A DNA stretch of 64,000 nucleotides from assembly GCF_000003815.2 (NCBI RefSeq), contig NC_049979.1:2026996-2090995 (forward strand), read 5' to 3'. Both the position numbers and the translations under genes were made by a program. How positions within the stretch are numbered: the stretch's first letter is position 1; the number at the start of each line of letters is the position of its first letter. Positions 56,567-64,000 of the stretch are shown here, in pieces. This stretch comes from Branchiostoma floridae (lineage: Eukaryota > Chordata > Leptocardii > Amphioxiformes > Branchiostomatidae). The notes under the pieces were generated by a model that was not told the origin of the DNA, did no database searches, and saw only the letters and a program-made list of their open reading frames with translations.

Positions 56567-59500
56567 CTAGTCCGAGCCAGGGTCGGTGAACATCATGAGC
56601 GTGCTGCGATGGCGGTACAGGTGCGACCAGCGTGGCGGGTTGATCAGGGTCCGGCGGTCCGGCTGGCTCGCGTAGTTGGTCTCCACGCGCCGCCGGTCCT
56701 CGCCGTGGTTCAATCGCTCCCGCTTGCACAGGAACAGGCTCTCGTCGTGAGGCCCGTAGTACAGGCCGGCCTGCTTACACTCCTGCAACAGGGGAAGCAA
56801 AAATCACACATTCATCGCACCACACGCAAACAGGAACAGGCTCTCGTCGTGAGGCCCGTAGTACAGGCCCGCCTGCTTACACTCCTGCAACAGGGGAAGG
56901 GGAAAAGTCACATTCATCGCACCACACGCAAACAGGAACAGGCTCTCGTCGTGAGGCCCGTAGTACAGGCCGGCCTGCTTACACTCCTGCAAAGGTGGAA
57001 GCAAAAATCACATTCATCGCACCACACGCAAACAGGAACAGGCTCTCGTCGTGAGGCCCGTAGTACAGGCCAGCCTGCTTACACTCCTGAAACAGGGGAA
57101 GGAAAAAGACACACATTCATCGCACCACACGCAAACAGGAACAGGCTCTCGTCGTAAGGCCCGTAGTACAGGCCAGCTAGCCTGTTTACACTCCTGCAAC
57201 AGGGGAAGCAAAAATCACATTCATCGCACCACACGCAAACAGGAACAGGCTCTCGTCGTGAGGCCCGTAGTACAGGCCAGCCTGCTTACACTCCTGCAAA
57301 GGTGGAAGCAAAAATCAAGACCCGGCATGCTATTTGACTATTAGTCTCCAAGCAGGCCCTACGGTGCCTTAAGATAGTAAAGGATAGTATCAAAGCTGGC
57401 TAAGGAGTATAGCCGGCACCGGGTTTTGACTCCCTTTGGCCGGCTATACCTTGGCCAGCTTTGATACTATCTTATGGCACCGTAGGGTCTGCTTGGAGAC
57501 TATTTGACTATGTGTTGTAGAATTAGAATTCCCCACTTCAGATACTTGAACAGTAAAGAGAAATTTATATTCCTTACAGCTTTCGATAAACCAACTCTAA
57601 TCAATCACAATCATGCAGCTGGCTACATTTATGCTATTACTAAGAACGGAGATAGGTCACTCTAACCCTGATGGTGGTGTCTGACAGACATCGAAACGAG
57701 TACGGATGTGAGTACTACCCTGGTGGTGTTAACAAGAACTTTTACTATATTCAGCTATCTTGTATTGGAAAATGCTGTCAGAGCTCCTTGTCAGCGGTTT
57801 TTTTTTCACAGCCTGCTTAAACATTCTACATCATCAAAATAGTACGATGGCTTACGACGAATGTGAACGTTATATTTATCCAGATTTCCGGCAACGTTTA
57901 GATAAGAATAGAAACAGTAGATTGAATCTGATTAATAATTCTTTGACAAAGACTGGCCATGGTAATGTTCAGTAAAATGAAAACACTACGACTCAAGAAG
58001 GAAGGCACAACTGACCCTGAGAATGACTTCTCTGTTCTTCATGTCTGTTTTCCACTCGGGCACGTACAGCTGGGGGATGGTGGGGTGGAGGTCCGACCAC
58101 TTAGGGATGTGCTGAAAGTTTCCCGGTGTCTTAGACCTGTGGAGAGAAGGAATGGCATCTTAAGAAGGTCTTAAGACAAGGAAGTCAAAGTTTCTTCAAG
58201 AAGTAAGAAATACACTGTTATTTATTAATTTATCTTTTCATTTTAAGACTGAAGGGTCATTTCTGACCTGGGTACCTCTACAGTCAGGCTGTGCATTCAT
58301 TTGTCTTTATCTATCGAGATTTGGTACATTTGTGCAAGGATTGGCATAACAGGTGACTATCGCATTTTCAAGATGTCAACCCAGAACTAGGCTGTCTATT
58401 AGATCTGATCCAATCACACCGGGAAGGATCCCTACCCTTTTCGATAAGTGTTATGGGTTCTTTAACTCACTTTAACCCACACGAGATGCGGCTAACTCAA
58501 ACACGGGACCTCCAGTGTTACACATTTCAATCGCTTCCGAGAGGACGCCCATAACCGAATCTAGGTACATTGTACTTATTTTCTCCTGAGCTGTTGGAAG
58601 AAATGGGTGTTAAGTGCCTTTCCCAAGGACACAGCATTGGGGCCTGCTGTATAGCTGGGATTCGAACCCTAACTTCAAATCCTAAGGTTCTACTAACCAA
58701 ATATGTGCTCAAGATTGCACGGTGTTCTTGTGGATTTTTGCTGCGGAATCAGGGTAGAAGACGCGTTATTGTTAGGGCTGGTAAAAAGCGTGCACAGCGG
58801 CTTATCTTATGTCAACAAACACATGTCAAGTGTACCGGTGATGTGGTCACGTGTTCGGACCTGTCCATGTCAGCTGCAGCAGGTGAGTCACAGGTGTGCA
58901 TGCATTTTTTTTCAGATGCTTAAAGTGAGTTAAAGGTAACCAAGATCTTAAGCAGAAAGAGACCACTGTTTTCAGGTTGTGGAAGTGACTTTTTGTTTAA
59001 TGGCGTCTTGCTTGAACTATGCGAGACCAGAATCAGAAGGAAAGCCCCTCCCTCACTACGCTGGATTTCGTAGACTACTCCGCTGTTGCTTGGGGAATGA
59101 ATGAAATAAACGCAGTGTCGTTCTTTTTACTTGAATCTCAAGACAACAGCAAAGTTTTGAATGTTGATTGGGAAAATCCGATTCACGCACTAGAATTTTT
59201 GCATTCCAAATCGTTCCCGAAGACACTGCAAAGCTTGATACGACAGTTGAAATAGCTTCTATCATGCAATACTTATTTCCGCCGGTTGACACTCATAGAG
59301 CTATTCGACTTTTATGAGTTAGAATGTACAAATCCAAGCGTCCTTCCAGGTTTATGGGGACCACTTCTTTGTGTACTATTGTGCTCTAAAGTAAATAAAC
59401 GACGCGACCTTATTTACGTTGCTAAGAAGGTTTAAAAAAAAGAAACTTTTAAAAGAAAATTCAAGTTCTATTTCGACTTTAGTATCGTCAAAATTTCTAC

Positions 59501-60492
59501 GAAGACTTCAACGTTAAGAAATGAACGGCTGCCCTTCACTGTAGGATGTGCGGTAAATCTATCCACGCGTCCTGCATGTACCTTATCAAGAGTCCTGAAG
59601 CCCCTGTTGGTCTCAAAGGAGTTTCCTTTGAGAGCCTGCTGTATTGTGTTTGACGTGTGAGTGATACCCCACTCTGTAGCACACATTAACAATTCATTGG
59701 AAATCGGCTATTCTCTTGTAACATAAACACTTTCAGAATTGAGGCGACAAGTTAGTAAATATTTCATGAAAAGACAAAAAAATCGCTTGATCGCTGCTTG
59801 GGTTTTATTTGTTCAAGGAGTTCCCGAGGGAAAATGATTTATGATATTGTCTTAGTGCCCTAAATACACCAGGCAACCCAAAAAATCTCGAGGGTCGACC
59901 CGGTGAGAAAATAGCTTCACTCCAACAAGGGTTCCATCAAAGGGAATTGTAACCTTACATTTCTTCAGTGGCGCAACTCGATACAGTTTCCCTTGTACTT
60001 AACCAACCACCGTATTATGATAAAGTGTTATTTTCGAGGATCGCATTCCTATGGGTCCGTGCAGGCGGATAGCAACTGTGGCGACTTCGACCACAACACT
60101 TTTTTCAAACGATTGTGTCATTTCAAGTGGATTAAAAATCCCCTCATTATGCATTTGAGCCGAAAATCCTCATGCAAACGTAAGATTTCAATGCAAGTTT
60201 TTAAAAGACAACGTAAGGTTTGCAAAATACATCGAAAAGTGACCAATGTTTACCTGTAATCTTACCTACTGTATCGCAATGCACAGGTGATTTTACTTCC
60301 TGACTTGGGGGTGTTTCTTACAACTTTTTAGGCCCCCCAAAAAACTTGAAAAACTTTGTGGTTGCAGAAATGCATTGCACCTATCAGCATCTGTAAACTC
60401 TAATTCGGAAGAAGTAGGAAAACTCACATCTCGGAGTACTGCAGGGCGACTTTTGGTGTGACCGAAGATCGCGGTGGGCCGCCGTCTGCCAT
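56567..60492 (-). CDS. Uncharacterised 133-residue protein, three exons
   Basis: Exon 1 (60428-60492) starts CCAAGATGGCAG and ends GAGAT|GTGAGT. Exon 2 (58016-58136) lies between TCTCTCCACAG| and CTCAGG|GTCAGT. Exon 3 (56567-56782) begins at CCCTGTTGCAG|GAGTGT and ends at TAG. Phases agree at both joins (2/2 and 0/0), giving 133 residues with no frame break. Exon 2 encodes PGNFQHIPKWSDLHPTIPQL and YVPEWKTDMKNREVILR; exon 3 encodes AGLYYGPHDESLFLCKRER, ETNYASQPDRRTLINPPRW and ends MMFTDPGSD. There is no signal peptide or membrane segment. The protein is rich in Trp, Tyr, Pro, His and Arg, a flavour often seen in small axonemal or sperm proteins, but that is only an impression; I recognise no family. 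An octamer/AGGTCA module stands 46-80 bp upstream. Confidence 0.75.
56783..57310 (-). repeat. 102-bp minisatellite made from an exon border
   Basis: Five extra copies of a 100-105 bp unit stand just upstream of exon 3 of the 133-residue gene (anchors GAGGCCCGTAG at 56749 in the exon, then 56851, 56953, 57053, 57155, 57260). Read on the minus strand each unit has the acceptor CCCTGTTGCAG, then the first part of the exon, AGLYYGPHDESLFL, then diverges to FACGAMNV. So five decoy acceptors precede the true one. Two units have a slightly altered acceptor (CCTTTGCAG). Confidence 0.9.
57342..57502. mobile_element. 161-bp MITE (TAGTCTCCAAGCAG type) with 9-bp duplication
   Basis: Ends TAGTCTCCAAGCAGGCCC and GGGTCTGCTTGGAGACTA. 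TTTGACTAT is duplicated at 57333-57341 and 57503-57511. The inner parts GATAGTATCAAAGCTGGC and GCCAGCTTTGATACTATC are also complementary. It lies in intron 2 of the 133-residue gene. Confidence 0.92.
57640..57730 (+). other. Hammerhead/Penelope-type motif remnant
   Basis: CCCTGATGGTGGTGTCTGAC and AGACATCGAAACGAG place CTGATG and GAAAC on either side of a short perfect stem (TGTCT-GAC-AGACA). Penelope-like retroelements often carry such motifs. The core has G where CUGAUGA needs A, so activity is doubtful. Confidence 0.3.
58400..58720 (-). mobile_element. tRNA-type SINE remnant
   Basis: Minus strand: GGTTCGAATCCC (near 58660-58672) fits a polymerase III B box; next to it are the plus-strand segments TGCCTTTCCCAAGGACACAG and, further left, TTATGGGTTCTTTAACTCAC with ACACGGGACCTCC. 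These phrases are common in SINEs of marine invertebrates. It sits in intron 1 of the 133-residue gene. Confidence 0.55.
58721..60427. other. Remainder of intron 1 of the 133-residue gene
   Basis: Apart from short unsupported frames (59019-59255 on plus; 59056-59292 on minus) I see no bounded element, RNA gene or exon. Confidence 0.5.
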
Positions 60493-60537
60493 CTTGGTTG
60501 CTAGTAGACGCTATCCGGTCTCCAGGGCAGCTGATGC

Positions 60538-60572
60538 CTCATTTGCATATTGACCCCACCGTCAGAGGTCAC
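60538..60572. promoter_or_regulatory. Octamer plus AGGTCA promoter module, copy 2
   Basis: CTCATTTGCAT then GTCAGAGGTCAC, as at 43175-43208, placed 46-80 bp upstream of the minus-strand ATG at 60492, whose context CCAAGATGGC is YY1-like. No TATA box is visible. It probably acts in the leftward gene's promoter. Confidence 0.5.
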
Positions 60573-61373
60573 CTTGTGTCCCGGCGTGGGGAGGGCGGCA
60601 GCGGTCGTCTGGCGTGTTTTTTTCGGATTTTCAACCGGTTGTTTAAAGAAATTGTCAACATATTCGTCACATAGATAGACTGCGTACTAATTACAAGGAA
60701 CGTATGAAAATATAGAGGTAAGAAATGTGATCTTGTGCGGCGTAGAAATCACAATTTCTTGACATTTTTTTTTTAATTATTTGTGGACTGGTGGGGGAGG
60801 GGGGCAAACGAGCATGCATGCAAGGAGGTGGAAACTGTATTTTGAACGGGTGAATGTTTGGCTAGACCCTGTGCCACATGTACTCAGAAAGAAGCAAAAT
60901 GTTGAATTTCATTATTTTAAAACCATTTTAGAAGTTTGACTAGGTCTCAGCAAGCTAGTTTCATATCTGTATGAATTTCATAATGATAAGGCAACCCAAG
61001 TGTGAAAACCCAGCTTTGGGGCCACAATGCTACATGTAACGTTAAGCTGTAGTAGGATACAAATTATTATGATAACTTGATGAAAAGATTTTGTTTTGCT
61101 TTTATTGTTATTAGAAACATGTCTAGCTTGAACTTTTTCTGAAATGCCTATATCTATTTCTATCTATCTACATATCTCTCTGTTCATACCGGTATATATT
61201 TAGTATTTACCTGAATTTACCTGAACCGCATAGCCAAATGACCCTCTACCACGTCCAGAGCCTTCAACCACTTGAAGTTGGACGTTACATGAAGAAGAAG
61301 AAGGCTGTATTCCTCCCGCGGTCTATCTTGTTTTTGTAGCAGTTCACAGTGTATATATATATATATATATACA

Positions 61374-61496
61374 TTCTACTGGATCGTGATCTCTACCGAT
61401 TTTCCTTGGAGAGATCGCGATCGGAGTTGGCCCAAGGACCAACTCTGATCGCGATCTCTCCTAGGAGAATTGCCTATTCTACTGGATCGTGATCTC
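61374..61496. repeat. Hairpin between 24-bp direct repeats
   Basis: ATTCTACTGGATCGTGATCT is present from 61374 and again from 61472. Between them GAGAGATCGCGATCGGAGTT and its near-perfect complement form a stem of about 27 bp with an 8-nt loop. It lies about 190 bp before the MRPS12 start codon. A short (TA)n tract precedes it (61349-61370). Confidence 0.75.
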
Positions 61497-61682
61497 TACT
61501 GTGACATACGCATATATTGTATATATATAGAGAGAGAGAAAGACACTTAGATATAGATATAACGTTAACATTATAGATACATGTAACATTGTTAACAAAA
61601 ACACTATGACATATAACCCTGTATATTATAATCAAATTGTTATAATGTATATTTCATCTCTGGAAGCTAGAAGCTGGGGAAG

Positions 61683-63042
61683 ATGCTTGGGCTCAGGACA
61701 TCGCTGACAGCACTGTGTCGCCTGGCAGCAGCCTTGCCGAGAGGGAGCGCTGCAACCACAGGACACATACAGGGAAGAGGTGAGGGTTGTTACTGGGTTT
61801 GTAGCCTGATTTAATCTCGCTTATAGCAGCCCGCCCAACATCCGCTGGCCTAATATTATAATAATATTAAAGTTGTTCCTTAAAGCAATTGTTCAAGCAA
61901 CTGGATATTATTTTGGAAACAGTCAGATGTCTCAGATAACATCCATTATCTTTCCTCAGTGACACTGAAGAGATATAGTTATTAGTTGTAGAGCAGGTTT
62001 CATATCCTAACTAGAACGGATTGATATGCAAAGCTATTGAGGACAATTATTTGCTCTTCAACTAGATCTCTTCAGTGTCACTGACAAAATGATAATGGGT
62101 GCAATCTGAAACATCTGACAGTTTCCAAAATCATTTCCAGTTGCTCGAGTAATTCACTAATTGTTATTTGCCGTCCTTAGTACCTTGATTCATCGACGTA
62201 AGTTGTCCCTTTCTTTCCTTACACAGATCCAGTTTTAGCTGGCCTGTGCAGCCCTCTGCTGACGTTCCCTCCCCCCTGCCCACTCCTGACCCCCACGAGG
62301 ACATACCTGAAGTACAGAACACCAAACCTGCACCAGTTACACCTCCGCGGCCCGCCCAAGCCCAAACCAAAGAAGCTGAAAGGGACGGAGGGGCGGCCTC
62401 AGCTCAAGGGCGTCGTACTCAAGGTCTTTATTTTTTTTTCAGGCTTTATTCAACAAAATACAAAATAGTGCATTACAAATCACAACAAGAGTGCAATAGA
62501 ACATTACTTACAAGTGTGACAGAATATTTCTGTGGTGCTTTTTAACATCACTAAGGTATAGAAATCTTTAAAAGATCTGTAGATGTCAACAGTCTGATTT
62601 CCCTTACTTTGGTTTCTGCACCAGTTTTTGCATATGACATATTTTGCTATAGTAATCAATAAATTAATTGACATAGGTATCAAATACTTTGTATAGATTA
62701 TCTGTTTTATGACCTAGTATGTTGGTTTTGAGCTGTTGATGGTTTGGTTATACCATACATTTATCACATTACATTTATCACAGGCATTTGGCATATTTTT
62801 CCATGCTCAAGGTCTTCATCCGCAAGCCCAAGAAGCCCAACTCTGCCAACCGCAAGTGCTGTCGCGTCCGGCTGAGCACGGGCCGCGAGGCCATCGCGTT
62901 CATCCCCGGGGAGGGTCACAACCTGCAGGAGCACAACGTGGTGCTGGTGGAGGGGAAGCGGCCGCAGGACCTGCCAGGGGTCAAGCTCAAGGTCATCAGG
63001 GGGGCGCTGGACTGTGCGCACGTTAAGAAGAAGACACAATAA
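61683..63042 (+). CDS. MRPS12: Mitochondrial small-subunit ribosomal protein uS12m
   Basis: Three exons: 61683-61779, 62227-62423 and 62812-63042. Joins are GAAGAG|GTGAGG...TTACACAG|ATCC (phase 1) and CTCAAG|GTCTTT...CTCAAG|GTCTTC (phase 0). An in-frame TAG at 61668-61670 fixes the start. The 174-residue product begins with an import-type peptide ([20 protein letters not shown]), then a linker, then the S12 fold: [55 protein letters not shown] and [15 protein letters not shown]. uS12 sits at the decoding centre of the ribosome; the PNSA and DLPGV loops are the classic accuracy and streptomycin-response sites in bacteria. The protein ends KKKTQ and the stop codon is part of an AATAAA. Identification is firm; exon 2's weak donor (GTCTTT) is the only soft point. 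Confidence 0.95.
61886..62154. mobile_element. TTTGGAAACNGTCAGA-family MITE in MRPS12 intron 1
   Basis: TTCAAGCAACTGGATATT...TTTTGGAAACAGTCAGATG is mirrored by CATCTGACAGTTTCC...TTCCAGTTGCTCGAG. CAGTGACACTGAAGAG and CTCTTCAGTGTCACTG also pair. Same family as 40016-40186. Confidence 0.8.
62424..62811 (-). mobile_element. MRPS12 intron 2, probably an antisense retroelement copy
   Basis: The 388-bp intron is bounded by near-identical 14-mers: CTCAAGGTCTTTAT at 62418 and CTCAAGGTCTTCAT at 62806. On the minus strand the inserted DNA ends TTGTTGAATAAAGCCTG followed by nine A residues directly at the repeat, the arrangement left by LINE-type retroposition. The inserted body is AT-rich and not identified further. 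If this is right, the duplicated target provides both the donor (AAG|GT) and the acceptor (AAG|). Confidence 0.6.
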
Positions 63043-63640
63043 ACAGCAGTCTCTGTGCATCAGGGGGGCGCTGGACTGAACTGTAGCACAGTACAGTCGA
63101 AACTGGCCGAGAAGACTCATCAGGTTACTAATATGATCTGGACAGGTGCCACGTGTACATGTGACTGTAGACAGGATTCCTGTTGCATTTGTTAATGGGA
63201 AAAATCACCAACAAGAAATCACAACGGCAAGGTGGTCCAGGGCTTTACGTGTACTACAGGTTTGACTGTATAGGATGAATGGCATATATTTTACATCCTT
63301 AGTGTAAGACGTTGTGTTGCCAATGTGGTATAATTAAAAATTCTTACTAAAAGAACTATCGGGTCGTAGTTAAAGTTATGATGTACCACTGCAATGATCA
63401 TAATACAATGTAGCTGTTATTTGCAAGCATATTGTTTCAGTTCAATTGAATATGGGCTTCATACACAGTTGCTAAAAACAAGCAATTCCCTTCAATAAAA
63501 TGACTAGATAAAGGAAAAAAGTGACTTTCAAAGTCTTTATCATAAATCAATTGTTGGTAGAACTATACAACTTAGCACCTATGGGTAAACAAGCATTTCC
63601 CAGAAATACTAGTAGATAAATGCTCTGCCTAAATAAAAAT
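63043..63640 (+). other. MRPS12 3' flank
   Basis: AATAAA overlaps the stop codon (63038-63043) and another lies at 63495. The segment TCAGGGGGGCGCTGGACTG of exon 3 (62997-) is repeated at 63060-63078, a short duplication of coding sequence into the 3' UTR. Confidence 0.55.
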
Positions 63641-63659
63641 GAGCAGAGCACATTAGGAC

Positions 63660-64000
63660 ACAGAAGTTTTATTTACACAACAAAAAGTGCAATGACATGC
63701 ATTATGGTTTTGTATAAACTACAAAATGGACATACATGATAAATCTTAAAATTCTACTTTAAGCCTTACAATAAAGTCTAACATGTCTAATATCTTGGTC
63801 TGGTAATCTTGTAAAGGAGAAACTAATTCTGATTTCTGTCCTTGCTCTGATAAAGTTTTATTGCAATTTTCTTTTTCTGTACAGATTTTTGCCAAAGGGA
63901 GGATGAAAAATGTGCTTCCAAATCTATAATATCTTTCTTTCTCTTTCCAAATGTAGCATGGCCACCTTAGCTTCTATGGGTCAGGCTTTTGGGGCTAAAT
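63660..64000 (-). other. Possible 3' UTR of a leftward gene entering the window
   Basis: Minus-strand TTGTTGTGTAAATAAAACTT at about 63665-63685 looks like a transcript end with polyadenylation signal, after a long AT-rich stretch without frames. A second AATAAA on the same strand is near 63855. No coding part is visible. Confidence 0.35.

Noticed and set aside
56609-57344. Plus-strand frames of 97-182 codons
   Set aside because: Antisense of the exon-derived minisatellite and of the terminal exon.
62788-62811. ATG at 62788 as start of a short uS12 protein
   Set aside because: It lies in intron 2. The upstream exons encode the transit peptide and the conserved first part of S12 in matching phase.

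Overview
The window looks like nuclear DNA of an invertebrate deuterostome, most likely a lancelet (Branchiostoma). This is an inference. It rests on spliced genes with GT-AG introns, an animal mitochondrial ribosomal protein gene, LINE and SINE debris, and many short inverted-repeat elements with 9-bp target duplications. No species can be proved from the sequence alone. There are three runs of N (14044-14278, 17347-17456, 55832-55931) and a single N at 3699.

1-25063 is almost wholly repetitive. A tandem repeat of about 190 bp fills 1-3630, 4006-5815, 10021-12375 and 13106-24780, changing orientation between blocks. The end module at 24781-25063 recurs in inverse at 3702-4005 and faces a second copy ending at 3630. 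I read 3702-25063 as one possible 21-kb foldback-type element: inverted arms of 190-bp repeats around a centre that holds a 141-bp satellite (5977-7085), about 1.1 kb of unique DNA (7086-8200) and a 115-bp satellite (8230-9370). Retroelement pieces are inserted in it, one with a clean target duplication.

25064-40500 is gene-poor and full of transposons: inverted-repeat elements, fragments of at least two LINEs, a SINE-like repeat, and a nearly full-length LINE with one 1,196-codon open frame for endonuclease plus reverse transcriptase (35203-38793). One orphan signal-peptide exon lies at 30536-30608.

40500-64000 holds the genes, found by joining exons by eye. On the minus strand are a possible membrane-protein exon (41666-41926), a secreted acidic repeat protein (45021-47885, perhaps continuing to 43918) and a compact three-exon gene for a 133-residue protein (56567-60492). 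On the plus strand is MRPS12, mitochondrial ribosomal protein uS12m, in three exons (61683-63042). The 133-residue gene and MRPS12 are divergent, their start codons about 1.2 kb apart. The 3' end of another minus-strand gene may enter from the right edge.

The most interesting points are: MRPS12 intron 2, which looks like an antisense retroelement copy flanked by a target duplication that supplies both splice sites; a minisatellite at 56783-57310 made from the 5' half of a coding exon with its splice acceptor; the large foldback-like element with its unidentified core; and several inverted-repeat families sharing TA ends and 9-bp duplications.
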